The translations under genes were made by a program, and so were the position numbers. Positions 34,829 through 43,723 of a DNA stretch of 64,000 nucleotides are shown one piece after another; the first letter of the stretch is position 1; each line of letters begins with the position of its first letter. The notes below the pieces were generated by a model that saw nothing but the letters and a program-made list of their open reading frames with translations, had not been told where the DNA came from and did no database searches. The DNA comes from Neorhizobium sp. JUb45 (GTDB lineage Bacteria; Pseudomonadota; Alphaproteobacteria; Rhizobiales; Rhizobiaceae): NCBI RefSeq assembly GCF_004343585.1, contig NZ_SLYW01000002.1, forward strand, positions 868,001 through 932,000, read 5' to 3'.

Positions 34829-35104
34829 TAGAGCGGTTCATTGTTAAATGGAACCGGTTCTGCCGGAGCAGGTTTTCGTCGGGGCAGAGGCGATTGGCGA
34901 AGGGCATACCACCGGGTACGTGCGAGCCGATCGCCGCTGATCCCGGCGGAAAGATGCCCGGCCCTTACGGGTTGGCTGAAACGGGCCGGCTGATCGCATG
35001 GCCGGCTTGGCCGTATGCTTTGGCTACGACGCGCGCCGGCCATGCGACCATCCAACTCCGTTTGAGCCAACAGAACCGATTCCATTTAACAATGAACCGC
35101 TCTA
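34829..35104. mobile_element. MITE-like element, copy A
   Basis: A 272-base non-coding unit (34831-35102) flanked by TA on both sides. Terminal inverted repeats cover 34828-34862 and 35071-35105 and differ at one of 35 positions. An inner perfect 12-base inverted repeat (34995-35006 with 35035-35046) surrounds a 28-base loop. The inside is closely similar to copy B at 60,724-60,998 in the opposite orientation. TA flanks are typical of elements mobilised by IS630/Tc1-mariner transposases; no transposase is encoded. It lies between the PopZ-like terminator and valS. Confidence 0.8.
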
Positions 35105-35146
35105 ACACCGCACCATCTCATTCATAAAAGAAAAACGGGTCAGGAA

Positions 35147-38062
35147 ATGCTCGATAAAACCTTCGATTCCGCCGCCGTCGAACCAAAGATCGCAACCGCC
35201 TGGGACGAGGCGAATGCCTTTCGTGCCGGTGCCAATGCCAAGCCGGGCGCGGAAACCTTCACCATCGTCATCCCGCCGCCGAATGTCACCGGTTCGCTGC
35301 ACATGGGCCATGCGCTCAACAACACGCTGCAGGACATCATGGTCCGCTTCGAGCGCATGCGCGGCAAGGACGTGTTGTGGCAGCCGGGTATGGACCATGC
35401 CGGCATCGCCACGCAGATGGTTGTCGAGCGCCAGTTGATGGAGCGCCAGCTGCCGGGGCGTCGCGAGATGGGCCGCGAGGCCTTTGTCGACAAGGTCTGG
35501 GAATGGAAGGAAGAATCAGGCGGCCTGATCTTCAACCAGCTGAAGCGTCTTGGCGCTTCCTGTGACTGGTCGCGCGAACGTTTCACCATGGATGAGGGGC
35601 TTTCCAAGGCCGTTCTCGAGGTTTTCGTCACGCTCTACAAACAGGGCCTGATCTATCGCGGCAAGCGTCTGGTCAACTGGGACCCGAAATTCGAGACGGC
35701 GATTTCCGATCTTGAAGTCGAATCCAAGGATGTCGACGGCCATATGTGGCACTTCAAATACCCGCTGGCCGGCGGCGAGACCTATACCTATGTCGAGAAG
35801 GACGCCGACGGTAATGTAACCCTGTCCGAGGAGCGCAATTATATCTCGATCGCCACCACGCGCCCGGAAACCATGCTGGGCGATGGCGCGGTTGCCGTTC
35901 ATCCGTCCGACGAGCGTTATGCGCCGATCGTTGGAAAGTTCTGCGAAATCCCGGTTGGCCCGAAAGAACATCGCCGCCTGATCCCGATTATTGCTGACGA
36001 ATATCCCGAGCCGGATTTCGGTTCGGGTGCGGTCAAGATCACCGGCGCGCATGATTTCAACGACTATCAGGTCGCCAAGCGCAACAGGATCCCGCTCTAT
36101 CGTCTGATGGACACGACCGCATCCATGCGTGACGATGGCGAGGCTTATGCCGTTTACGCGGCCAAGGCGCTCGAAATCGCCAAGTCCGGCGAACTGCCAA
36201 GCGAAAGCGATGTCGACGAGATCAATCTCGTTCCGGAAGAATATCGCGGTCTCGACCGCATGGTCGCGCGTGCGAAAATCATCGAGGCTATCAATGCCGA
36301 AGGCCTTGCCGTCACGGTCAAGGATGCCGAAGACAACGATATTCCCTACGTCGAGAAGAAGAAGATCACGCAGCCGTTCGGCGACCGCTCCGGCGTCGTC
36401 ATCGAGCCGATGCTGACCGACCAGTGGTTTGCCGACGCCAAGACGCTGGCCGAGCCGGCGATCGCCTCTGTTCGCGAAGGCCGCACCAACTTTGTCCCGA
36501 AGAACTGGGAAAAGACCTACTTTGAATGGATGGAAAACATCGAGCCGTGGTGCATCTCGCGCCAGCTCTGGTGGGGCCATCAGATCCCGGCCTGGTATGG
36601 CCCGGATGGCCAGTGCTTCGTCGAAAAATCAGAGGAAGAGGCGCTCGACGCCGCCGTTCAGCATTATCTGGCGCATGAAGGTCCGTGGAAGGCCTGGGTT
36701 CAGGAAAAGCTCGAAAACTACGAGCCGGGTTCGATCCTGACGCGCGACGAAGATGTTCTCGATACATGGTTCTCGTCGGCGCTTTGGCCGTTCTCGACGC
36801 TCGGCTGGCCGGATAACACGCCGGAACTGGCGCGTTATTACCCGACCAACACGCTCGTAACCGGTTTCGACATTATCTTCTTCTGGGTTGCCCGCATGAT
36901 GATGATGGGCCTGCACTTCATGAAGGATGAAGAAGGCAATGCGGTCGAGCCGTTCAACACGGTTTATGTTCACGCGCTGGTTCGCGACAAGAACGGCCAG
37001 AAGATGTCTAAGTCCAAGGGCAACGTCATCGATCCGCTGGAACTGATCGACGAATACGGTGCCGATGCACTGCGCTTCACGCTGGCCATCATGGCGGCGC
37101 AGGGTCGTGACGTGAAACTGGACCCGGCCCGTATCGCTGGTTACCGCAATTTTGGCACCAAGCTGTGGAACGCGACGCGTTTTGCCGAGATGAACGGCGT
37201 CAAGCGCGATCCGCATTTCATTCCGGACGCCACGACGTTGACGATCAACCGCTGGATCCTGACCGAACTCGGCATCACCATCCGTGACGTCACCGAGGCG
37301 ATCGAATCGCACCGCTTCAACGAGGCAGCATCTTCGCTCTACCGTTTTGTCTGGAACCAGTTCTGCGACTGGTATCTCGAGCTTCTGAAGCCCATTTTCA
37401 TGGGCGAAGACGAAGCCGCCAAGAAGGAAGCGCAGGGTTGCGCCGCTTATGTTCTCGAAGAGATCTACAAGCTGCTGCACCCGTTCATGCCGTTCATGAC
37501 GGAAGAGCTGTGGGCGCATACCGACAGCCGCGACAACTTGCTGTGCCACACGGACTGGCCGGCGCCGGAATTTGCCGATGCAACTGCGGCCGCCGAAATC
37601 AACTGGCTGGTCGATCTCGTTACCGGTCTGCGCTCGGCCCGTTCGGAAATGAACGTGCCGCCGTCGGCAACCGCTCCGCTGATCATGGTCGGTGCGAGCG
37701 AGCTGACACAGGGCCGCCTGCAGCGCCATGATGCCGCGATCCGTCGTCTGGCGCGTGTTGATGCCATTTCGCTGGCGGACGCGGCGCCGAAGGGCGCTGC
37801 ACAGGTCGTGATCGGCGAGGCGACCGCCTGCCTGCCGCTTGGCAGCCTGATCGACTTTGCTGCGGAACGCGCACGGATCGAAAAGACGCTTGGCAAGGTC
37901 GATGCAGATATCGCCCGCGCCAAGGGCAAGCTGTCCAACGAGAAGTTTGTCGCCAATGCAGATCCGGAAGTGGTTGCAGCGGAACGCGAGCGTCTGGCCG
38001 AGCTTGAGATGCAGCGTGCGAGCCTGCTGACGGCGTTGCAGCGTTTGAACGAGGCTGACTGA
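35147..38062 (+). CDS. valS: Valyl-tRNA synthetase
   Basis: Charges tRNA-Val with valine in the cytosol. 971 residues, class I synthetase. The HIGH motif is in PPPNVTGSLHMGHAL near residue 45 and the KMSKS loop in KMSKSKGNVIDP near 622. The editing (CP1) domain with TTRPETMLGDGAVAVHP sits in between. The anticodon-binding domain and a C-terminal coiled coil (RIEKTLGKVDADIARAKGKL) complete it. AGGAA precedes the ATG. Single gene, ending at a strong terminator. Confidence 0.97.
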   Translation: MLDKTFDSAAVEPKIATAWDEANAFRAGANAKPGAETFTIVIPPPNVTGSLHMGHALNNTLQDIMVRFERMRGKDVLWQPGMDHAGIATQMVVERQLMERQLPGRREMGREAFVDKVWEWKEESGGLIFNQLKRLGASCDWSRERFTMDEGLSKAVLEVFVTLYKQGLIYRGKRLVNWDPKFETAISDLEVESKDVDGHMWHFKYPLAGGETYTYVEKDADGNVTLSEERNYISIATTRPETMLGDGAVAVHPSDERYAPIVGKFCEIPVGPKEHRRLIPIIADEYPEPDFGSGAVKITGAHDFNDYQVAKRNRIPLYRLMDTTASMRDDGEAYAVYAAKALEIAKSGELPSESDVDEINLVPEEYRGLDRMVARAKIIEAINAEGLAVTVKDAEDNDIPYVEKKKITQPFGDRSGVVIEPMLTDQWFADAKTLAEPAIASVREGRTNFVPKNWEKTYFEWMENIEPWCISRQLWWGHQIPAWYGPDGQCFVEKSEEEALDAAVQHYLAHEGPWKAWVQEKLENYEPGSILTRDEDVLDTWFSSALWPFSTLGWPDNTPELARYYPTNTLVTGFDIIFFWVARMMMMGLHFMKDEEGNAVEPFNTVYVHALVRDKNGQKMSKSKGNVIDPLELIDEYGADALRFTLAIMAAQGRDVKLDPARIAGYRNFGTKLWNATRFAEMNGVKRDPHFIPDATTLTINRWILTELGITIRDVTEAIESHRFNEAASSLYRFVWNQFCDWYLELLKPIFMGEDEAAKKEAQGCAAYVLEEIYKLLHPFMPFMTEELWAHTDSRDNLLCHTDWPAPEFADATAAAEINWLVDLVTGLRSARSEMNVPPSATAPLIMVGASELTQGRLQRHDAAIRRLARVDAISLADAAPKGAAQVVIGEATACLPLGSLIDFAAERARIEKTLGKVDADIARAKGKLSNEKFVANADPEVVAAERERLAELEMQRASLLTALQRLNEAD

Positions 38063-38096
38063 GTCGGTTCAGCAACCCCTTGGTTTTGAGTGAAAA

Positions 38097-38126
38097 AAGG
38101 CGCGCTGCCAGGCAGCGCGCCTTTTG
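38097..38126 (+). terminator. Rho-independent terminator of valS
   Basis: A GC-rich stem (arms 38099-38109 and 38111-38121) followed by four Ts, 37 bases after the valS stop. The innermost pairs must open, as only one base is left for a loop. Confidence 0.85.
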
Positions 38127-38392
38127 CGTTCCATGGAAGGCGTGAAATGAGCATTCTGTTGCCGCAATGACACGTCCACCTTTGGTTGCGTGAAATCATT
38201 CTAACGTAACAGGTGAAATTTGCTGAATGTTAAAACTAAATTCCGCAGAATGTGTCGATATGGCGCTCTGTTGAAAAGCTTACGTCAATTTTTGGGCGTA
38301 AGCGGCGATATTCCTAATGTCACGGAAAGTTGTTATTTGGCAGAGACTGCATCACACTGATTCCCATCACTTGCTGGGAGGAGCGGGTTCTC
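38127..38392 (+). promoter_or_regulatory. Upstream region of the FadL-type gene with a hairpin
   Basis: 266 bases with no gene. It includes GCTTACG (38278-38284) and CGTAAGC (38297-38303), a perfect seven-base inverted repeat with a 12-base T-rich loop about 90 bases before the start codon. This could be an operator or a leader hairpin. The region is more AT-rich than its surroundings, consistent with a promoter, but no exact start site can be named. Confidence 0.4.
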
Positions 38393-39673
38393 ATGACGTT
38401 CAATAAAAAAACTGCCACGATCGTTCTTGCTGCCAGCGGTTTGCTGGCCGTGCAGGCACCTGCTTTTGCGAGCGGCCTTGAACGAGGTGGTTATAATATC
38501 GATTTGCTTTTCGATCCGTCTTCAGTGGCTGCGGAGACAACGGCTACCTTCGTTATGCCAAATCGTAAGGTTAAAAATGTCCGCGATACGGTCGCCGGCG
38601 ATGGTCCGCTGAATACGCTCGGTTATTCCAACTCAGCCGATGAAACGGACGATTATTGGTCGCCGCGCATCGGTATCAAGGCTGGCATCGGCGATGCTGC
38701 TGACTGCATGTTCGATTACTCGCAGCCATTTGGTGCCCATACAAATCCGGGGGCACGTTGGGCTGGTGCCAACCAGAATATCGAAACGAAGGTCAATAGC
38801 CATAGTTACGCGCTGACCTGTTCCTATCGTTTTGATATGGGACCCGGACAGTTTCGCGTTATCGGCGGCGGCAACTATCTGAAGATGGACGGGTTCAAAG
38901 AGCGTCTCGTTGTCGCTCCGGAATTGTTCAGTCTGCCTCCTCTTTCGACGTTGGGCCTCTCTGGTTCAGGTGTTGGACGCCTCGACCTCGAGGGCGACGG
39001 CTGGGGTTGGCGGGCCGGTGTTGCCTACGAAATTCCCGAATACGCGTTGCGCGCGAGCTTGATGTATTACAGCGAAGTAAAGCTGGATGACATCACGGGA
39101 GCCGTAGACTTGAGGGGAGTGCCGGCTGCACTCGGAAGCCCCCTGCTTGGCAGCATTGTGCCCGGTGCTGGAACTGTCATCCCTGTGACCGGATCGACGG
39201 CGATGCCCGATTCGGTCGAATTGAAGGTTCAGTCTGGCATCGCGCCGGACTGGCTTGCCTTCGGTTCGGTCAAATGGGTCGACTGGAGCCAGCTCCAGAC
39301 AATCCCGTTTTATGCCGCCAATGGCGCGCGGGTGACATCGCTTGATCTGGGGTACCAGGATGGCTGGACGATTACGGGAGGTATTGGCCACAAGTTCAAC
39401 GATCAGTGGAGTGGCGCTGTCAGCCTGACTTGGGATCGCGGCACCTCGACCGGCTATATGGCTCAGACCGACACTTGGCTAGTCGGTGCAGGCGTATCCT
39501 ACGCGCCGACAGAGCATGTCGAAATCAAGCTCGGTGGTGTGCTGGGTATCATGACCAGCGGCAGTTCCGGTCCCATTCAGATCAACGGCGCGACCTATGG
39601 CAACGAAGCAATCTATGACTTCGACAACGATCTTGTTGCCGCTGTTTCGACCTCGCTTAAAGTAAAGTTCTAA
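38393..39673 (+). CDS. FadL/OmpP1-family outer membrane transport protein
   Basis: 426-residue outer membrane beta-barrel of the FadL/TodX family, which brings long-chain fatty acids or other hydrophobic compounds across the outer membrane. A signal peptide (ATIVLAASGLLAVQAPAFA) is cut before SGLERGGYN. Later strands include WGWRAGVAYEIPEYALRASL, SGIAPDWLAFGSVKWVDWS and ITGGIGHKFNDQWSGAVSL, typical of FadL, and it ends with an aromatic residue (KVKF) as barrel proteins do. GGGAGGAG lies upstream of the ATG. Single gene between valS and exoR. Confidence 0.88.
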   Translation: MTFNKKTATIVLAASGLLAVQAPAFASGLERGGYNIDLLFDPSSVAAETTATFVMPNRKVKNVRDTVAGDGPLNTLGYSNSADETDDYWSPRIGIKAGIGDAADCMFDYSQPFGAHTNPGARWAGANQNIETKVNSHSYALTCSYRFDMGPGQFRVIGGGNYLKMDGFKERLVVAPELFSLPPLSTLGLSGSGVGRLDLEGDGWGWRAGVAYEIPEYALRASLMYYSEVKLDDITGAVDLRGVPAALGSPLLGSIVPGAGTVIPVTGSTAMPDSVELKVQSGIAPDWLAFGSVKWVDWSQLQTIPFYAANGARVTSLDLGYQDGWTITGGIGHKFNDQWSGAVSLTWDRGTSTGYMAQTDTWLVGAGVSYAPTEHVEIKLGGVLGIMTSGSSGPIQINGATYGNEAIYDFDNDLVAAVSTSLKVKF

Positions 39674-39705
39674 AACTGGGACTTATCGGTCTGAAAAGAA
39701 TGAAA

Positions 39706-39732
39706 GGCTCGGCGCGTTGCCGGGCCTTTTTT
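39706..39732 (+). terminator. Rho-independent terminator
   Basis: GGCTCGGC pairs with GCCGGGCC (one G-T wobble) with loop GCGTT, then six Ts; 33 bases after the FadL-type stop. Confidence 0.9.
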
Positions 39733-40258
39733 ATGTGAAAAAAATGCTGACAGATAATCGCGATCACTCGTATAAATGTGACGATTTGGCAACATCTGTC
39801 TGCGACGATCATCGTCAGCATCTTTGTGGTGGAATTTGTCCATTTCCCGCCACAAACAGAGCGCAGCGATAGTTGCAACGGAATTCACGGACCTCGGGGG
39901 CGGGGCTCGTAGTCGGGGAAACATGGGCGGTTATTCGAAAGAAATGCCATTGAATCAAGGCTTGCAGGCATCTGCGCGCCGTGGGGGCATTTTAATGCTT
40001 GCTAATGCGGTTCAGGGCCGCAGTCTTGCCGAAAACCATGATTATTGTTTTGCCGATCGAACAGCATTGCAGCTCCCCTGGAAGGTGCCGGTTGATGAAG
40101 ACCGTAGCTATCCCGGGCAAAGGGGCCAGAGTGTGTATTGGAGTATCGGCATGAGCATGGGATGGGACTGTGGACCCGCTTTGGGTGCAGCCGCCGCTTT
40201 AAAGCAGCGCGGAATTTCGCTGCGTGCGAAAATCAGCACGGTGGAAGAAGTCTGACCC
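39733..40258 (+). promoter_or_regulatory. Long upstream region of exoR
   Basis: 526 bases without a convincing gene. A palindrome GACGATCATCGTC lies at 39804-39816, and TTTGTGGTGG (39823-39832) pairs with CCGCCACAAA (39847-39856). A forward frame (from about 39923 to 40255) ends four bases before exoR, but its codon use is poor and it has no recognisable product. The region probably contains the exoR promoter, binding sites and perhaps a long leader. Confidence 0.45.
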
Positions 40259-41053
40259 ATGCTGAAGACTGATACACGCTCTCTGAGGGCTCTTTTCATC
40301 GGGCTCGTTCTTGCGTCGACGGCGGCAGTGCCGGCCTTCGCGTTCGACATCAATGCCGGCGTCAACAAGGAATCAGGTCCTTTCGATCTCTTCAAGTTCG
40401 GCTTCAAGGCCTACAAGAACGGTCAGAAGAAGGATGCTGTCGAAGCCTATCGTTATGCCGCCGAAAAGGGCCATACCGGCTCGCGCTGGGCGCTGGCCAA
40501 CATGTATGCCTATGGCGACGGCGTGGTGCAGAACGATTTCGAGGCTTTCAAGATCTATAGCGATATCGCCAGCCAGGGCGTAGAGCCAGGCTCGGAAGAT
40601 ACCGGTTTCTTCGTCAATGCTCTGCTTTCGCTGGCCGGCTATTATCGCGAAGGGATTGCTGGAACGCCTGTGAAGGCCGACCTCTATCAGGCCCGCCAAT
40701 TGTATTTCCAAGCCGCATCCGCATTCGGTGTGGCCGAGGCGCAGTTCCGGCTTGCCCGTATGATGCTGGCAGGCGAGGGCGGCCGTGCCGACGTGCAGCA
40801 GGCCAAGAAGTGGCTCAATCAGGCCCGCAAGAGCGGCCATGCCGGTGCCATGGCAGTGTTCGGCAATGTCCTCTTCGATGAAGGCCAGACACTGCGCGGC
40901 CTCGCTTTCATGACGGCAGCGCTTGATCGCTGCAGCAAGAAGGATTGCCCGTGGATGCAGCAGCTGCAGGAAGACGCGTTCTCCCTGTCCACGGAAAACG
41001 ACCGCCGCAATGCCGTCGCCCTGGCTCAAAATCTTGAGCGCAGCGGCGACTGA
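40259..41053 (+). CDS. exoR: Exopolysaccharide production negative regulator ExoR
   Basis: Periplasmic regulator that binds the sensor kinase ExoS/ChvG and keeps the ChvG-ChvI system off; acid-induced proteolysis of ExoR releases it and changes exopolysaccharide, motility and host-invasion genes. 264 residues with signal peptide (RALFIGLVLASTAAVPAFA) and Sel1-like repeats: AVEAYRYAAEKGHTGSRWAL, then LANMYAYGDGVVQNDFEAF and AQFRLARMMLAGEGGRADVQ. The strong match to remembered rhizobial ExoR, including GPFDLFKFGFKAYKNG, makes the call secure. GGAAGAAG precedes the ATG. It converges on xthA. Confidence 0.94.
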   Translation: MLKTDTRSLRALFIGLVLASTAAVPAFAFDINAGVNKESGPFDLFKFGFKAYKNGQKKDAVEAYRYAAEKGHTGSRWALANMYAYGDGVVQNDFEAFKIYSDIASQGVEPGSEDTGFFVNALLSLAGYYREGIAGTPVKADLYQARQLYFQAASAFGVAEAQFRLARMMLAGEGGRADVQQAKKWLNQARKSGHAGAMAVFGNVLFDEGQTLRGLAFMTAALDRCSKKDCPWMQQLQEDAFSLSTENDRRNAVALAQNLERSGD

Positions 41054-41101
41054 GGCCTCTATTTTTCAGGAAATCCGTCCGCTTTTGCCTTTAATGGCCT
41101 A

Positions 41102-41890
41102 TCAGCCGAAATCGAATTCGGCTGATACCGGCACGTGGTCGGAAGGTTTTTCCCAGGCGCGCGTGCTCTTCTCGATCGTTGTCGATTTCAGGCAGTCGCT
41201 GGCTTCCGGCGACAGAAGCAGATGGTCGATGCGGATGCCGTTATTCTTCTGCCAGGCGCCGGCCTGATAATCCCAGAACGTATAGAGTTTCACGGCATCG
41301 GTGGTAGCGCGCACGGCGTCTGTCAGGCCGAGCGCTTCGAGGCGTCGGAAAGCAGCGCGGGTCTGCGGCAGGAACAACGCGTCGGTGGCCCAGGCGGCCG
41401 GATCAAAACAGTCGTGCGGTTCGGGGATGACATTGTAGTCACCGGCCAGAATCAACGGCTCTTCCAGCTTCAGCAGATCGGCAGCGTGCAGACGCAGGCG
41501 CTCCATCCAGGCGAGCTTGTAAGGATATTTGACCGGATCGTCGGACGCGTTGCCGTTCGGCAGATAGATCGACGCGACGCGGATGGCCCCCGTTGGAACC
41601 GAAAACACCGCCTCGATGTAACGCGACTGCTCGTCGCCATCATCGCCGGGCAGGCCACGGATGACTTCGTCAGGCTTGATCTTGGACAGGATCGCGACGC
41701 CGTTGAAACCCTTCTGGCCATGGGTTTCGACGTGATAACCGAGCGCCTCGATTTCCAGACGCGGAAACCCTTCATCGACGGATTTGATTTCCTGAAGGCA
41801 GGCGATGTCAGGAGCAGATTCGGTCAGCCATGCGCGCAGGTTGTCGATACGTGCCTTGACTCCGTTGATGTTCCAGGTCGCGATTTTCAT
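41102..41890 (-). CDS. xthA: Exodeoxyribonuclease III
   Basis: AP endonuclease/3'-5' exonuclease of base-excision repair. 262 residues of the EEP fold: WNINGVKARIDNL at the N terminus, CLQEIKSVDEGFP with the metal-binding Glu, LAGDYNVIPEPHDC with catalytic Asp and Asn, and RIDHLLLS plus KPSDHVPV with the final Asp-His pair. A ten-base inverted repeat overlaps the stop codon (41100-41125). Converges with exoR. Confidence 0.95.
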   Translation of the reverse strand: MKIATWNINGVKARIDNLRAWLTESAPDIACLQEIKSVDEGFPRLEIEALGYHVETHGQKGFNGVAILSKIKPDEVIRGLPGDDGDEQSRYIEAVFSVPTGAIRVASIYLPNGNASDDPVKYPYKLAWMERLRLHAADLLKLEEPLILAGDYNVIPEPHDCFDPAAWATDALFLPQTRAAFRRLEALGLTDAVRATTDAVKLYTFWDYQAGAWQKNNGIRIDHLLLSPEASDCLKSTTIEKSTRAWEKPSDHVPVSAEFDFG

Positions 41891-41968
41891 GGGCCAGATC
41901 TTCCTTCCGTTCGGGCCTTTTTATCGCAAGGCCCGCGCATTGGAAGGGAAAAGACTTTCAGAAGCCAG

Positions 41969-42298
41969 TCAGATGGCGAAACTCGTGCCGCATCCACAGC
42001 TTGCGACGGCATTCGGATTCTTGATCTGAAATGACTGGCCGAGCAGGTTGTCGACGAAATCGATCTCCGAACCGGCCATGTAGACGAGCGAAAGGCTGTC
42101 GACCAGCACCTTGGCGTCGCCCTTGGCGATCACGAAGTCGTCGTCCAGCTGATCTTCGACCAGATCGAACTTGTAGGAAAAGCCGGAACAGCCGCCGCCT
42201 TCCACGGAAACGCGCAGCGCCTGCTTGCCGGCATCGGCGCTGACGATCTGGGCGATGCGCTTGGCGGCTGCATCGGAAAGGGTGACATCGTTCTGCAT
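41969..42298 (-). CDS. erpA: Iron-sulfur cluster insertion protein ErpA/IscA type
   Basis: 109-residue A-type carrier delivering Fe-S clusters to apoproteins. The three conserved cysteines are C37 (GGGCSGF) and C101/C103 (CGCGTSF near the C terminus). AAGGAG precedes the ATG at 42298; the upstream frame is non-coding. ErpA and IscA cannot be cleanly told apart by eye; its position beside dgt matches the gene usually called erpA in rhizobia. Upstream of and same strand as xthA. Confidence 0.9.
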   Translation of the reverse strand: MQNDVTLSDAAAKRIAQIVSADAGKQALRVSVEGGGCSGFSYKFDLVEDQLDDDFVIAKGDAKVLVDSLSLVYMAGSEIDFVDNLLGQSFQIKNPNAVASCGCGTSFAI

Positions 42299-42443
42299 TT
42301 CGGGCTCCTTCCGGATTAAAGGTCCGGCGAGATTGTCATCATCAGCATTACAGCTTGTTGCACTATAGGTATGAAGGGTTAAATGACACGTCAATGCTTC
42401 GTTGATGCGTTTACTGCTTCGTGCCGTGTTGGAAGGCTTTTGA

Positions 42444-43661
42444 ATGACGATCGATACACGCAGTCTGGGGTTTGGAAGCGGGGAGAGGGCGATTTTCGCC
42501 GCCGATCCGTGGACATCCCGTGGCCGGCTTTTTCCCGAAACCGGCAGCCTGACGCGCTCGGAATTTCAGCGCGACCGCGACCGCATCGTCCATACCACGG
42601 CGTTTCGTCGACTCAAACACAAGACACAGGTCTTCATCGGCGTCGACGGTGATCATTATCGCACCCGGCTGACCCATACGATAGAGGTGGCGCAGATTGC
42701 CCGCGCCTTGGCGCGTGCCCTGAAAGTGGATGAGGATCTCGCGGAAGGTGTGGCGCTTGTTCACGACTTCGGCCACACACCTTTCGGTCATACCGGCGAA
42801 GATGCGCTCGACGAGATGCTGAAACCCTATGGCGGTTTCGACCACAATGCCCAGTCGCTGCGCATCGTCACCAAGCTGGAGCGTCGTTATGCGGATTTCG
42901 ACGGGCTGAACCTGACCTGGGAGAGCCTTGAGGGACTGGTCAAGCACAATGGCCCGATGATGACCAAGGCGGGCGAGGGTATCAAGGGCCCGGTGCCGCA
43001 ACCGATCCTTGATTATTGCGAGATCCACGATTTGGAAATCGCCAGCTTTGCCAGTCTTGAGGCGCAGGTGGCGGCGATTGCCGACGATATCGCCTACAAT
43101 ACTCATGACATCGATGACGGCTTGCGGTCCGGCTTCCTGACGTTGGACATGCTGGAGGACGTGCCGTTTCTGGCTGCCATGATGCGCGAGGTGCGCGACC
43201 GTTACCCGAACCTCGAGACGAGCCGGTTCGCTCACGAGATCATGCGCCGGCAGATCACCCACATGGTCGAGGACGTCATCGGCGTGGCGCAGGAGCGGCT
43301 GGCAAATCTGCAGCCGCAGAGTGCGGCGGATATTCGCAGCGCCGATCTTGCGATCGCCACCTTTTCCACAGAGATGGCCGAGACCGACCGGCAGATCAAG
43401 AAACTGTTGTTCAGCCGTATCTATCGCCACCCGGATATCATGCGCATCCGCGCCGGTGCCGCCGAGATCGTCTGCGACCTTTTTCGCGCCTATATGGCGG
43501 CGCCGCAGGAGATGCAGAGCCATTACTGGGTCAGTCAGATGCCCAACCTCAGCGAGGCGGCGAGGGCGCGCCATGTCGGCGATTATCTGGCCGGCATGAC
43601 CGACACCTATGCCGTCAAAGCCCACCAGCGCCTGTTTGACCGCACTCCCGAATTGCGTTAG
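42444..43661 (+). CDS. dgt: Deoxyguanosinetriphosphate triphosphohydrolase-like protein
   Basis: HD-domain dNTPase that hydrolyses dNTPs to nucleoside and triphosphate. 405 residues, the size of the type 2 dGTPase-like proteins. The metal-binding set is visible: [15 protein letters not shown] (first His), [16 protein letters not shown] (HD and later His), and the distal Asp in [28 protein letters not shown] is eight bases before the ATG. Followed 62 bases later by argS, possibly co-transcribed. Confidence 0.93.
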   Translation: MTIDTRSLGFGSGERAIFAADPWTSRGRLFPETGSLTRSEFQRDRDRIVHTTAFRRLKHKTQVFIGVDGDHYRTRLTHTIEVAQIARALARALKVDEDLAEGVALVHDFGHTPFGHTGEDALDEMLKPYGGFDHNAQSLRIVTKLERRYADFDGLNLTWESLEGLVKHNGPMMTKAGEGIKGPVPQPILDYCEIHDLEIASFASLEAQVAAIADDIAYNTHDIDDGLRSGFLTLDMLEDVPFLAAMMREVRDRYPNLETSRFAHEIMRRQITHMVEDVIGVAQERLANLQPQSAADIRSADLAIATFSTEMAETDRQIKKLLFSRIYRHPDIMRIRAGAAEIVCDLFRAYMAAPQEMQSHYWVSQMPNLSEAARARHVGDYLAGMTDTYAVKAHQRLFDRTPELR

Positions 43662-43723
43662 GCACCCCGCCACATGAACCACTATCGCGGGGGCGGTTTT
43701 GCCTGCCGCGCGGATTGTTAGCC

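Noticed and set aside
39824..40255. Forward frame of 143 codons upstream of exoR
   Set aside because: Rare codons, no recognisable product and no good start signal; kept only as part of the exoR upstream region.
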